Positions 12,004 through 26,976 of a DNA stretch of 64,000 nt are shown here, in pieces. Under the pieces are notes generated by a model that ran no database searches, had not been told where the DNA came from, and worked only from the letters and a program-made list of their open reading frames with translations. This DNA comes from Chrysomallon squamiferum (Eukaryota > Mollusca > Gastropoda > Neomphalida > Peltospiridae). The stretch spans positions 24,327,930 through 24,391,929 of the forward strand of contig CM022672.1 of NCBI GenBank assembly GCA_012295275.1, in the 5' to 3' direction. Positions within the stretch are counted from its first letter, which is position 1; each line of letters opens with the position of its first letter. The position numbers and the translations under genes were made by a program.

Positions 12004-12823
12004 TATTTGGTTACCTGAACAACGATGATACGAGACACGCAGGAAGTCCACTTCCTTACCACTTATTCCCTAAAATAACAGGAAAAAAAACCAACAACAA
12101 TAAATAAATAATAATAATAAAACAAAACAAATCAAATTTAAGAACTGAGAAAACTATTTTTGATTTGTTAATGAAAATACAAATTTACAATCTATTTTTG
12201 ACGATTCATAAACTAAAGCCTATTAGAATTTTATTAGACAGATTTATAAATGGCACCAATTTTAATATTAAATAGAGTTGTTTCCCATAGATAGTAAACT
12301 ATTTTTGTTCCTGCCTTGTTATATTTAATTCCATTTTTATGTGTAGGCCTGTGTGTGCGTGTTATTCTCGTCACACGTGTCACTGATTTATTTGGCAATT
12401 TCTTGAATTTATGTAATACAAGATAAATAAAAGTTTTAATTTTTTAATGATAATATCAACTGACAATCTATTTCTGAGCTGTTTTTTTTTTTTTTTTTTT
12501 TTAAACATTCAAGCATTATGCAGGCATTTTGTTTCTTTTATTATTGTTATTATTATTACTTTTTCTTTTTTTTTTTTTTTTGGAGAAACATTTTGAAATG
12601 ACAAGAACTTCATTAATTATTATTTCATCTCTTAAACTGAAAATCCACGTTCATTTACTTTTGTGTATTTTAACATTAGTATCATTCATAATTATTTTAA
12701 AAATTAATATATAATTTTTATTTTATTTCTTGTTTTTTAAAGCAGATAAAATTCAAATTTTATTATGTATTTCAAAGGATTTATATATTTTCATATTATA
12801 ATCATTAATTATAAATTAAATAA

Positions 12824-12855
<32 letters not shown>

Positions 12856-13868
12856 CAAATTTATTTAATGTATTCATTGTCTAAAATGATAGGTAATTTC
12901 ACAAATAAAAAGAAAATACAAAACCTTGACTCAGTAAAGAAAAACATGCATAGAAAAATTGCCATATTTTTTTCTTAGAGGGAAACAATAATAATATTTT
13001 TTTAGTAGGGAAGCAATTAAAAGATTTAACATACACAGAAAAAAATAATAAATTTTGTTTTCTTCTTTCTTTCTTTAATTTAGTTTCTTTTTTCTCTTCT
13101 TTTTTTCTTTTTTTGTTTTTGTTTCAGTAATACCACATACATGAACTTATTTTAATACAACTGGTTTTATTTATTTATTTATTTTTTGGTTAGTTGGGGG
13201 GTTTGCTCTATTTAAGTGAACATTAGTGTGCACTTTGAAGAAACAGCTTTGCATAGTTCCAAATGATTAGTTTTTTTCTTTTGGTCCAGTTTGTTTCAAA
13301 ACTGTTCAATATGAATAAAAAGAACAACTGGGAAGTTTAAAGATTGCATAAAATTCATTTATTCATATCATATGTACATTTTAAAGAAAATATATTAAGA
13401 ACAGAAATAATAATAATAATAATAATTATATTTTTATGCACATTATAACAATGAGAAATATTAAAACAAAAACTTAATTATTAAATGTTTTATTTAATAA
13501 TTGCTATTCAAAGAACATTTTAATAAATTAATTTATTAATATTTAAAAGTGACAGCTGAATTATATTAACAGGCAAGAAATAAAAACAAAAACAACAATT
13601 TAATAAATACAGTTTAATATGACTAAATATTGAAAAATCCATCTTATTCACAAGTAAGGAAGTGTAACCTTTTATGAAACACATTTGACCATTTCTCTAA
13701 GTTTTCATAATTATTTTCCAATTTTTTAATTTAAAATATTAATAATAAAATTACAGTATTTGAAAACAGGCATTTATTTTTATCAGTTGATGAAACAATC
13801 TTTATTAATGATGGCTGGAAGTACAGGAAATTATTTATGTTTAGATGTTTTCTTTTTTCCATCTTTTT

Positions 13869-13874
13869 TTTATT
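13869..13874 (-). terminator. Candidate polyadenylation signal of gene A
   Basis: AATAAA on the minus strand, about 35 nt past the stop codon, followed by an A-run and AT-rich DNA. The sequence downstream is so AT-rich that several other AATAAA strings exist (for example around 13490-13500), so the true site cannot be chosen without transcripts. Confidence 0.35.
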
Positions 13875-13909
13875 CATTAATATATATATGTATATATATA
13901 TTCCAGCTT

Positions 13910-15120
13910 TTATTTTCCCCTGTCAAAGCCCAGCAAATTAATACTTTTCATTAAAAATTTAATTATGTGAATCTCAGTTTTAATCCTGGCTATTTTCATT
14001 CTTGATACACGAAATGCATCCATCAGAATTATAAGAAAAAAATTCACTACTATATACTGATAAATTATAGAAAACCAGAAAAAAAAAAATGGTCCCCAAA
14101 AAGCTTCGGCACTTTCTAGACCTAAGTAATTAGGCTGCCCAAGTATAAATACAAGTAATGTAATCACTGTTGAAAATATATTTCTGTACCCTTCAAGTAT
14201 GCTTCCAAATGTCAGAACAGCAAATAAAGAAAATGACATGGTAAATGCAAAGAAGAGAAATGAATATGCAATCACACGTGGTCTTGCATTATGAAGGGTT
14301 TCTGACAGCATTGATAATCGAGCATTAAAACGAAGTAGTTTAAAGAATTTAATTATTGTCAACGTGACTAATGCTGAAGTAACATAAGTTAATATATAGT
14401 CAACAACTGCGGCAACATGAAAACTGACAAATGTGTCAAAATTTGATTTTCTGAAAATGTTCATAACATAGTTACAAATAATAAGCCGATTAATAAACAG
14501 ACCGATAACAGTGTATCCCAGAACTAAAATGGTTATTTCTACATAACTCCAAGCATCACTGAAATATAACTTAGCCTTTTGCTTTTTGAATTTATGTATT
14601 TCAATATATGTATATGAAAACAAAAACAAAACAAAAAAACCTTCACAAACAGCAACAAATATTTCAAATTCATGTTTATAATGATAAAAGTTTTTTGTGT
14701 AGATATGATGATAAGGGAAAATAAATCCAGTATTGGAAAATTCAAACATAATTATTAACACACTAAACAGATCAACATTTGGATTGAATACGGTAAATTC
14801 AACAAACACTACACGTGTGTATTCATCGATCCATGTTGAATTCACTAGATCATTTATAACATTTTGTGCAGTACTGGTATTTCTTGGGAGCTCAACAATG
14901 TATCCTCCACCTGGGTAAGAGGCCATTTTTCCAATAATTGGAAGTGTACCTACATCTAAAGCTGTATGATATGTCCACATTTTTTCATGACTGTTAGTTC
15001 CATTATATTTCCAGTTTCTGTTATAACTCTCAGTATCTGAGCTTGCCAGTGTAAAATATGTTAGACAATTAAATGAAGGCTTTAATGTATTTCTGATTAT
15101 TGGAGATATTTTGCAATATT
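13910..15120 (-). CDS. Gene A exon 39: polycystin cation-channel domain and stop codon
   Basis: The last and largest coding exon (1,211 nt), residues 2561-2963. It contains the rest of the TOP domain (SYPGGGYIVELP, WIDEYTRVVFVEFTVFNPN) and the five remaining helices of the six-helix channel unit, with S4 carrying few basic residues (KFFKLLRF). The pore loop reads VFILGQPNY: Gln 2889 (codon 14135-14137) stands where PKD2-type channels have the filter Asp. The tail after S6 is only about 34 residues, with no EF hand or coiled coil visible, so PKD2-style coiled-coil pairing through the tail is not supported. Confidence 0.95.
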
Positions 15121-18100
15121 CTGAAAACAGAAAAATATTGATATATCATATTTAAAACAATTACATTTTATTTTAATTATTACTTTTATTGTTATTTTTT
15201 ATCAATTCATTTAGATATATTTAAGATTGTTATAATTAATTTAGTTCTTTGAAAAACATTTTCCCTGACTGAAAATGCTCCAATATTTGAAGAAGAGCAG
15301 AGCATTAATTTGTAAAAGTTATATACTGAAATGGCTCATAATATTTATACTTTTGAATTCTGTGTAGGAACATATTAAATCACATAAACAGCTTATGAAC
15401 TGAAATCTGGTTAGCATATTCAGGATATCACATAAAGCCCAGAAAAGAACTTTGTTCTTTATCAGCTGATGTTTATTTAACTTGAAATCTAAATCAATTT
15501 TAAAAAATAAAAAAATCCTTTTTTTTTATTTATATTTTATTTATTTATTTTATTTATTTTGATTATTGCTGCTTGGGAATATAATGCTTTTCAAAGAATA
15601 TTTTGTTTAAAAACATTAAAAATCATTTTTCTGGGAATAATTAAATATTTTACGTCAATGAAATATTTCTTCTTTGACTGCCATTCACTATTGCTATATA
15701 TATTAATATTACAAATTTTATGATGGTCAGTCGAATGGTTTTTCAGGAAAACAGAATTGTAATATAGAAATTAATAGATTAATATAAATGTAATATAAAT
15801 GTACCTGAGAAAACTTGACATACAAATACAGACAGGCATCTGTTTAATTCATAATGTAATTTATAAATTAATTACTCTTTAGTAGTCTAAGCTGTAATTT
15901 TAACAGGCATATCTTGACATGGTATGTCTCAATTTTACAGCATTTCAAAGTTCATAATTAATGATCTATCTCTAATGTCTACAGATCATGTATTTTGTTT
16001 GAGTGTGGAAACAGCTGGATGAATGAATAGTAAAAAACTAAATGATTAACAAACAGCAGTTGATAGAACATATTATGAAGAACAAAACAGAAGGATCTTT
16101 TCCATTTTGTTTGCAGAGGTTATGACATTAGGCTTGAAAATGTGTCATGAGGCTGGCGCCATGCAAATATTTTGTTTATATGACAACACTGTTAAACTGA
16201 ATGGTGAGCTTACATAATACTGCTGAATTTATTCAGGATTATAAAATAATAATCTTCTAATAAAACTGTAACACTATTAATGCATAATCATATATATTTA
16301 TGTATTTAATATAAAATGTTATTTATAAAGTAAATAGGATGAAAAAAACCTGCAGAATGAAACTGTGGCCATTATTTTTAGGTTGTCACATCTCTAAAAT
16401 TGAAATGTTTTAACTTAAAATTAGATTAACTGGAACATATTTTTACTTCTCAAAATTACCTTTTTTCTTTATTCTTATCTGACGTAAACATGCCCGACCT
16501 ACAAGAAATGCAACTGAATTGGAGATCGAATTGTATTTTCCGGCCATCAAATTTATCAAAAGTGTAGTATTCAAATAGTTCCACATATCCTCAACATTTG
16601 AAACCTATTGGAGAAAAAATACACGAAAATGTATCAGATATTCAAATGTACTGATACAGGTTTTGGAATTTAACATGCTACTTTTGCTTAAACTGTTAAC
16701 AAAGCTTATTATTATTATTATTTTATTACTCAGTAGGTGAAAAACATAAAAGTAATGCTTTCATATTTCATTTAGTAATGTGGAAAAAAAATGGAAGTGG
16801 TTGAATTATTTGAAGACATTTAACATGTTAAAATCTAAACAAATTAATTTTTTGAAACATACATACATCCAATAACCAATGTAATGAGTAATGACATAGT
16901 AACTACTATTTGGAGAATTTACATATATATATATATAAAGCCACTGGAAATTATTTTTAAAATAGCAGCAGTCAGTTTCTTTTTTTTTATTGTGTGAATG
17001 CAAAGCAAGACTAACCTCATGTAACTCTATACTGTTGTTTCCATACAAACCATTTATAAATAGATTTTCAATGCTTCGAGAAGTACGATATGATTCAGTA
17101 ATATCTCTGTGTCCTAATACCATCAGCAATACAATGACAACAAACACAAAGTACATGATAATTTCTTTTAAAATCTCAAATGTCTCTATATCAAGCATAA
17201 TTCGTTTGCGAATTTCCTGTAGCATGTGTTTTGACATTGGTGGAACATAATAATCAGATGTAGTGAAGGTTTTGTCAGTATCAGATGCATACATCTCTTC
17301 TTCTTCATCATCTGTTTCTGTTAAAACAATTATTTGCAAGATAACAGAAATAAAGGAAACAACTTATTTCTCATTTAAACTTTACTGAACATTCATTCCA
17401 CTATAATCATTTCACTTTCTTTATAGCTATCATAATCAATCTGAATTATTTAAATCAGAACCTATTCTATGAAACAGTGTCTTTAAAAAAAAAAAATGTT
17501 ATTGAAAAATGTTTTCTTAAAGAATATCATCTTCAAAAGAAGAAGACTTTATTATATGTTAAATAATTATAAATTTGCAGTTGTTTGTGCAAATGATAAT
17601 GGATATCTTTTGATATTATTTAATGTTTTTTATAAAGATGCTGAATTTTGTCATAATATGTATTTTATATAGTACATTTTATCTAACACATTTGGAAGAG
17701 TGAAATAATAATGAGCATATACTCCAATAAATATTTGTATATTTTATAATGAGGTTTTTAGTATTGAACAAGTATATAAAAAAAAATTGTAATGTACAAA
17801 GAATTATTTATCTTTTTTTTTTAAACACTTTGTGTGTGTTTGTGTGTGCATCTGTGAGGTGATGTGATAGATCACAATACCTATGTTTCTCAATACATTT
17901 CCAGTGTCATACTTGACTGTCTGTTTAAAAATCAAAGTCACCAAAAGAGCTAAAACTAGAACTTTTACAGGTTCTAAGACAAATAAACTCTCAAAGAATG
18001 ATGTGAAGAAGGAAATAATCCAGGCAACACTTTTATGGTAACCATACTTCAAACCATACAACATAACAATATAGGAACAAATGACCGATACCAGGAATGT

Positions 18101-21100
18101 GAAGAAGTAAATAACATAGAGAGATTTTGTAGGCAATCTGAAACAAAATAGAAATGATTTATGAAAACAAACAGAATATATATATAAAACAAAATTAAAA
18201 TAAACAAAATTCGGTTTTAAATAAATACAATTGTCTTCAATACAAAGTTCTTTTCTTGCTTTAGCTGTAAATTCTACTATTTAGATAATAATAATTTCCC
18301 TTACCTTTGGTTTATTCTATCCAACTGTTCATAAACCATCCATTATCACAAAAATTAAAGCATATTTTATAAATTCTTCTATTTGTGCATGTCTAATTTA
18401 AAATAAGTCAATTGTATTTAATATTAAATAATCAGATTTGTGTATATCATTTTAATTTTAAATGGCATTATAATAATTATATGTAGTATTATATATATAT
18501 AATTACTTAAAACTTTTCTTTTTTCCTTTCTTTTCATGGTCTTTTATTTTCTGCTCAGGAGTAAAACGATCTAGACTGATCTCTTCATCTGATTCTGGTT
18601 CCACTAATGTGAATAATTTGATGATTAGTAAATTGATAGGAACAACCATAAGAGCACTCTGGATTCCAATAACAAATTCTGAAAGTGAGAGGTGGAAGTC
18701 TCCATAATCAATCTGATCTTCAGGATCATCTGTTGGAATCCCATAATACATGATGTTGGCAAGCATTGTGCACAAAAGAAGACAGTGTGCACATGTGAGT
18801 CGTTGTATATGAGTAAATGAACTTGTAGGTGGCTTGTAGAAGATGCTGATCCAAATATGGCCATCCCGTATGTCATGACTTGTTGTCAGTGTAAACTGAT
18901 AAAAATGTTTTTTGCTATACTTTTTATCTTCAATTGCTGGAATTTCAGCATACACAATACCTTGACCTTTATAAGCACTGAGCCAGTCATCAAATACACA
19001 ATGCCATGCTTCATCATTCTGAAGATCTTTAACATAAACCTCTTTCAAATACCTGTTCAGGAAAATTCAGAAATTTAAATCATGAAATTTTTTATTTTAT
19101 TTATTTATTTATTTATTTATTTTTATTTTTTTTTTTTTTTTTTTTTTATTTTCGTATTTAAAATAACCCAGTATTTTAAATTATGTTCTATAACTATAAA
19201 GAATTAAATATATAGTATTTTCAAAATTCATCTACTTGTCAATTTCCTTTCTTAAGTTTTAGTTGTTCCCATACTCCACAAAGTCACATCCTCCACAATA
19301 AATGTAACAAATGTTGATATCTCCAGAAGGATCAAAGTGATCATTCAGTACCTACAGATTTTATATGAATGATAAAATTAATGAAAATGCATTAAAGTTG
19401 TACTTTTCCAGTTCTTTGTCATATAATTCTCTTTCCCAGTTTTAATTACTTTCTAATAAAAAATTGTTCTTCTTTTTTTAAATGGAGATATAAGCACATT
19501 TTATTGCAAAAATAATACTTTGAAAAGGATTCTGAAAGATGTCTACAGATTTGTACCAAGATGGTTTAGGTCCACTGTTGTCATGCCATATGACAACTGA
19601 TTTAATTCTGCCCAAACTCTCAGTCGTCCTGAGTAAAAACCAATTCTCTGCACCAGATTTAAAGAGTTCTCTCTCACTATCAACCAAAGCCTCCCGTGCA
19701 GATTCCTTATTTTTTCCACATAGATATAGAAAGACTCTTGAAGAGGTTCCTGCATGCTTCCACCAGCCAGTAACCACACAAATTAGATAGGTATATTTTG
19801 CTGATGAACTACTATCACCGAGGACAGTGATACCAATCTGTCAATGAAAATAAATAAATATATATAAAATATAATAAAACTGCCTATTAGAAACTTCAAA
19901 TAAAAGTAAAAGCATATATACAAAGATAAAAATACAACATCAAAATCCTGTGTAAAATCAATGAACATTGCTATTATAGTAGTAATAATATATATATATA
20001 TCGTTTAACAGTTGCTTTTATTAAATTATTTTCATAATGACAACAGCCATGCTTTAATCCTTTTGAAACAAAATTGTAAGCACAAACATGTCTGCTATAT
20101 TTTAACAAACAGCTGGTTCTTACTAATATTTGTAATTACTTTTTGATGATCATTATAATCTGCTCTGCGTGCCCAAGCTAATAATAAAAAGTACAAAAGC
20201 CAGGTTGCTGCAACAACAGTGATGACCACAGGGTTATTAAAAAATGTCAGAAATAGGGCAATGTCACCCACAGGATGCACAACATTTGGTGCAACAAAAA
20301 TCCCACCAGAAAAAGCAGAAAGATGTCTGCACTGACAATGCAAGATTGTTGAGGTGGTGAATTTACCAACCTGTTGAAAATAAATAGTTTGTAAGTCATA
20401 ATACTGATAATATATTTCATGATACTGATAACAACATCTGATACTATTTAAAATTCATTATTAATACATTTATGATTAGATATATATTCAGTGAATTAAG
20501 GAATGTCTAAAATAATACATGAAAAACAACATCTAAAAATAAGTACAGTTTTTACTATTAATAATTATCACATTTTTGAAGAAAACAATAAATAAATGTT
20601 TTTGGTTTTTTATCTTAATATTCAATTTTATGTTTGAATCCTTGGCTAGTATTTTAAAGATGCAGTCATTCTAATAATGTTTATATCTTTCCATCATATT
20701 CATTATGATAATGAAACTAACCTGACAACCATCTTTCTTCCATTCTTTTTCAGTCAAATTCCAATAGGAACAATCAACATTAAATGTTTGTATCTTAATT
20801 TTAACTGGACATATGGATGATCTGATATTGTCATCTGACATCTCCTGTAACAATTTGTAGAATGAATCATTAATGGGAATAATAACAGTAGTAAAATAAA
20901 AATATACTATGTTGTTAAATAATTTATGACATATAATACAGATTATTTGTTATACCTATTAATCTCATTTAATGCCAGGAAAATACAGCTAGTTGTGGGG
21001 TTAGTAGTAAATGGCTGGAGGTGGGCAATGGCCTAAGGGAGTCTGTAAATAAATACATATATAATGTTATCATTTGAGGCATTTTTTCATCTGGGTGTTA

Positions 21101-23488
21101 AATCCATTTATATAAAGAATCAAAGAAAATCATTAATTCTGATGACCAATCCTTGAAGTACAATTTTTACAAAATGGATACTGAATTTTTTTTATATATT
21201 TTTTTTTTTTTTTTCTTTATGTTGTTTGTTTGTTTTATTTTGGTTTTTATCCTTGTTTTTATTTATTTATTTATTTATTTTGGGGTTTTTTTGTTTCCTT
21301 TCTTTGGGGGTGTTTTTGTTTTTTTTCCCCCCTTTTTATAACAATAAGCAGTTTAGCAAATACTCTATTTTTCATTTATCTTTTTATTTAATTTTATTTA
21401 ATTTAATTTAATTTTTTTTTTTAATGTGATTATTAAAACTGAAAGAAAAATTCTGGAAGTGGTCACTTATTTATTGTAATGTTTTGTTTCGTTTAAAATG
21501 TTTAAAGGCAAAGGAAGAAATATTAAGATAATTTATGGCTAGATATGACAATCTAATTACTAGAAAATGTTTAAATGCTTTTCATTATTATTTTTATTGT
21601 GGTAATTTTATGCTTTTCTGTATACATTCTAGATTTACTTGTGGTGATAATGTGGATTTTAGTAGATATTTTCTTCTTCTGCAATAGCTTAATACTGATT
21701 TTCAATTTTAACAATTTTTAATAGCTTTTAATATTTATTTAATGCTATTAATGCAAAATATAAGTTGTTTTTTATTGCTATTTTTCTTAAAAATTAGTAC
21801 TCAACAGAAATAACTTGTTGCCTCTTCTCATGTTTGTACTGTTAGAGTTGAATTCATGCTGTCAGTTTAACAATAATTTGCTGTAACTGAGTTCAATTAC
21901 TATTTTTATGATAGGTCAAAAACCTGTATCTAGTAACTGGTTGGTTAAACTTTATATATTAGTGGTTTAAGTCCTTGAATGAAAGATTATGATAATCTTC
22001 AAATTATTTATCTCTAGCTGCCATTCAGATATAAACAGATTTATAATTTAAAAAAAATAATAATAAAGAAATAAAAAAAAAAAATAAAGGAAAACAAAAT
22101 AGAAAGTTTATTTTCATAACTAACAAATGTTGCCTACAAGAAATGTGAAAGCTATTTTATAAACTTTTAAACTGGCAGTTTAATGTTTTCAAAACAATTT
22201 ATTTGAAGATACTGTTTTCCAAATACTTGTATTAAATCAAATATATTCAAAGCTTTAAAATGGAAGACACAAATCTCTAAATCTGTATAAATAATACAGA
22301 TTATTTGAAATAATCCCATTTAATGCCAGGAAAATACAGCTAGTTGTTTGATTAATGGTGAATGGTTGGGGATGGGCAATGGCCAAAGGGAATTAACTCT
22401 AGCTGACTAACCTATACGATATAAGCGCCACATGCACCAGTAATCAGTCTCTTCCATTCAAGTGCCATTACAGCCACTGCAGGAAAAAATGTCCACCTAA
22501 CCACCATATAAATAGAAATGTCATATTCATAATACTGGTCTTGAGTTTTTTCTATTTTGCAGGGTTTAACAACAACAGACTCCTGTTAACCACTGCTGCC
22601 AGATCAACATGATGCCACCATCATCGGCATCATGAGCAAGGACAGCCAGTAAGAAAAAAATGAACATTTCATTTTGCTATAATACAAGTAGTTTAATGGG
22701 GTCAGGTAATTTAATTTGTCATGCTGATAGCAGGACACCCAGGAGACAGCTACAGAGCTAATGATCATCTGGCCCAGGGTTAGGTTCCACCTACTGAACT
22801 GTAGGGGGACAGTTTATTACCAAAGGATTCACTCACATGGACCAGAGGAATCCACTCCACCTTCAGAGCTGAAGGGAAGTTATTCAGTTCACCTACAAAC
22901 TGCCAAGAGGGCAGGTAAGGTAATGTAGATATAGTTGATCTTTTGGGCTGAAGATGAATTACAACCACCTATGAATTTTGCCAAGGGGGCTTGTTTAATT
23001 AAGGCAGTTACAGATTGGGAACCTTGGCTCTTGCCAACTCTCTAATTTAAAGGTCAGGAGGGATATAAGCAGCCGAACATGTATGCCAGTCTGGCACTGG
23101 CAAGCCACATAATCTCTCAGGAGGGAAATAGGTATGTCTCGAGGGGGGGGTCCAGCCAAGTTTTATCCAAAAAATAAGAGGGTTTGGGGGTATTCATGTA
23201 GATGTAAATAATCATATATCCTGGAAGGTTTCACTTGTACATAGTTGTTAAATAAATGGAAAAATGTTAACAATGAAGACTGTAAATATATATATAATGT
23301 TATCATTTGTGGTGTTTTTTATCTGGGCATTAAATAACTAAATAAAACTGCAGAGAGACACCACTGACCAAATATTGCATGAATGTACATAAAAATCCAG
23401 GGTTTATTATAATTTAGGCTCACTCCACTTTAAGTAAATCTGACTCGGCTATTTGTAAAATCTCTTTTTTACCATCCTGTTTAAAAAC

Positions 23489-23525
<37 letters not shown>

Positions 23526-26500
23526 GTAACAACAACAACAATAATAGTATTTGATGAAAATAAATACTACACGGAAAATTTAAAACCATGAAATTACCTT
23601 GACTGTGATATCTATTATAAAATTTGTCCCATTTTCTCCAAGACTTGTTTCTGTCAAAAATAACAGATTTGGATCTTGTGGATGGCCCTTCCAAATCTTA
23701 AGTTTGTGCTGTGGAATTGGCATCTCAGTCACACTCCTGCTTCTTAAAGTCTTATTATCTACTTGTTTTCTTCCAAGAGAGATTTTCAGCTTTGTTTTCA
23801 TACCTATTGTAATTATCCTCAAAATCTGAACTTTATCTTCTGTTACAGGAATAGATATATGTAAAGACTGTGAATGCCTGACTGCCTTAATCTCATAGTT
23901 GTAAGAAACATTCAAGATGTATATAATCCCATATTTCACTATATTTGAAGCTGTCAAGAAAAATGAACATTTTATTCAAAGGTATAAATACAAAGAAATA
24001 AATTGATTATTCGTGTGTGTGTGTGTGTGATATTTAAAAAAAACACAATATGTTATAAAAGCAGAAAACAAAACTAATGCTGTTTAATTAACTAAACACC
24101 AACCTTTGTTTATATATTCATTACCAATATGTTTAAACCCTGCTTTTACTAATTATTATTTTTGTTACTCTTTTTAAAAATGAAAAATTATTCAAGCTCC
24201 AATGAGGTTGGCAGATCATAAATATGTTTATGTTTATTTTCATGGCACTGCACGCTTGTTTGTAACTATCATTCAATTCTGAATAAATGAACTGATAAAG
24301 TTTCATATTAATTAATGTCATTTTATGCGATAAGCAGTGGAGCTAATACCATGATTTATGTTCCAAAATGGATGAATTAATTATCTCTAACCATCAAATA
24401 ATTAAATATCACAACAGTTAACAATTAATTATATTATTTACAAATGAACTGATGCAAGTACTGGATGAAAAGCCAGATTTATGATGAGGATAGAAGTCAG
24501 CAGCAAAAAAAGAATAGTTGACAGCTTATAAAGTGACAGCCTAATATATATCACATGAGAACTGTGACTGAATAAAGTATGTAAATATATTCAAACTATC
24601 AAAGATTAACTGCAGGAAGTACAAACAAGACATAATTACTACAAACACCAAATCTCAGAATTGGCCCAAAATACTCTAATGCTTAAGATAACTGGACAAG
24701 CACTTGAATATTTTTGGATCAATACTGAGATTAGCATTATACAGCCCAGTTTTTATATCACCAAAATCAGTTGAGCATTGTTGGCATTTAAAAGAGTTTG
24801 ACTGTACTAAATTATTATTATTATAATTGTTGGGGTTTTTCATTTTTGTTTAAATTTATATATATATATATTCTACAGCATTTCTTAAAATCATCTCTTT
24901 ACTCTAATGTCCTTGGTTAATTTACAAACATTGTTGGCTGATGTATAACATTCATTCTGAGAAGGAAAAAAAGACAGGGATAAGCTCTTGTGTGAAAACA
25001 GGGATGAATTAATGAAAGTATTATAAAGTTGACTTTACTTTACTCTTAATATTTCTAATTAACACAGATAAGAACCAGTAATGCAGATATCCAATGCTGT
25101 TACATACATTTAATGGAGATGAAAATATCTACAGCTTCAGTCAGATTAATTGTAAGTTCTTCTGAACTACCATGTTTTCTTGGAGAAATGCTCAAAACTG
25201 GCATATTGACATTCTTTGCTGATTCAGAAAATAAGTATGGATTTATTAACCAGAAATGACCCTGAAATAAATAATTAAATAAATACCGTATTAAGTAAAC
25301 AAGGTAAAAACAATCAAAAACCTAGAGAAGAAAAAAAAGGAATAAGAAAATCTTTGTTCGTTGATTTAACCAAAGTTATAGCTTATTACATATAAATGTC
25401 TTTTGAATATGTGCATTGGCTTTCATCACCATTATTCTGCAGGCTGAATAATGTGAAAATCAAACACTCAGAAGATATTGTAGTTCAAACTATTGAAATC
25501 TGCATGCATGGATTTAAAATTCTACTATACATTCTAGATTTCTATTCAGCTAGTTGACTTTCCAGTGAGACAAAATGACAATGAAATTTTCTACATTGTT
25601 TTACTTATAAACATAATTATGGTTAAGAAAAATTAATGTTAGTACATGGTATACATATTTTTTTAAAAGAGGTGTACAGTCTCTGAAAAATTTAAACAAA
25701 TATATCAGTAACTGAGTTCACATGGAAACTGAACTATTCTGTTAGGAAAGCAATTTATCACATTTAGTTATCAAGCTCATAAATTTAAACAGAAACATTC
25801 TATTTCAGACTTTTTTTTACATATTAACCCAAAATTATTATATCTTGATTTTCTTTATAATTACACAATACTATTCTTACTCCTTTACTAAAATGGAATA
25901 AAAGAACTGTCTACCATTACGTCTATTCCAGTTGCATTTTTTTTACTGATCATTGAAGATTCACCAGCCAGAGGTATGGCAAAAGAAGTCGCTAGCCCAT
26001 GTTCACTTTTTATATTTACTGTAAGAAAAAGTTCATTGATGTTTGTTTTACTGCACTTGACAGACATTGCTGTTCGCGTTGATCTAAAAATGACTGGTGG
26101 ATCACGGTCTGATGGAATTCCATTTAACAATGAACTGCTAATGTTATCATATGCCTTTGTTAGGAAATTTGATATGGATTCTAGCTGTGGAAATTAAATA
26201 AATATTAATTTTATATAACAGTATTATTATGCATTTTGCTCTCTTAAAAACATTCATCTTTTAAAGCTGTCAGAAATAAAGCACTTTACAATAAACAAAC
26301 TGTATTTGATGGTATTACATTAAATATGAATTATTATAAAATGACTTTTAGATATGGCACTTTTTGATATTATGTCTTTATATTTTTACTTTAAACTTAA
26401 TATCAACATTAGCAAGTAACTCAAACAGCTTTTTTTTTTTACAGAATCAGGTTAAAGAAAAAAGCAGAGAAATCGCAATGAAAATCAAAATGTCAATTTT

Positions 26501-26940
26501 ATAAACAAACAACAATCATACCGTGTCTCTGGACTTTTTAGATGAAACACTTCCTTTCTTCGTATCAAAGAAAAACAACTCAAATATTTTATCCATTAAT
26601 GAAAATTGCAACCTTTGTCAAAGTACAAAAAAAAAAAAAAAAAAAAGGAAGAAAGAAAGTTAAACAAATAATAATAATAGTAACAAGTATAAAGATAATT
26701 GGATTAATTTAGAATTTTTTATTTCTATATAATACACACTCATTTATGACAAGCACCCCTAATTGTTGCCAACTAAATCCTAGAAAAAATATCTCTTAAG
26801 TGAAATATGCACTAATGTGTCCTTTAAATAATTTCAGGCAATCACATGTGTAAATCCCAGAGGCAGGCCATGATCAGATGTGTGATTGAGTGAGATATCT
26901 TTAAAGAATCTACTATGTAACTGATAAAAAAAAAGAAAAA

Positions 26941-26976
<36 letters not shown>

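Larger units (their letters stand above)
10336..13909. other. Intergenic spacer between gene A stop and gene B start
   Basis: About 3.6 kb. It holds the 3' flank of gene A (AT-rich, many AATAAA strings), long T tracts (for example a run of 30 T at 12826-12855), a Tigger-like element at 11330-12003, and at 10840-11120 a stretch slightly richer in CpG than its surroundings, which could be the promoter and noncoding first exon of gene B. I see no open frame with family similarity here other than the transposon remnant. Confidence 0.6.
20845..23597. other. Gene A intron 31 (2.75 kb), repeat-laden
   Basis: Contains two copies of an unidentified repeat (20938-21110 and 22296-23340), a T/G-rich tract at 21188-21335 and a (TAA)n run at 23489-23525. 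No exon-like frame is needed here: exons 31 and 32 join in phase 0 and give the expected GPS sequence. Confidence 0.6.

Noticed and set aside
19264-19349. Open minus-strand frame (VLNDHFDPSGDINIC ...) after a fair acceptor, between exons 34 and 35 of gene A
   Set aside because: Joining exon 34 (donor GTACAA at 19556) directly to exon 35 restores the PLAT string PSWYLKEV in frame; including this piece would break the PLAT strand and it ends in a stop. Probably repeat-derived.
23449-23694. Minus-strand frame with a long poly-Leu run
   Set aside because: It is the (TAA)n microsatellite read through the end of exon 31; the exon stops at 23598.
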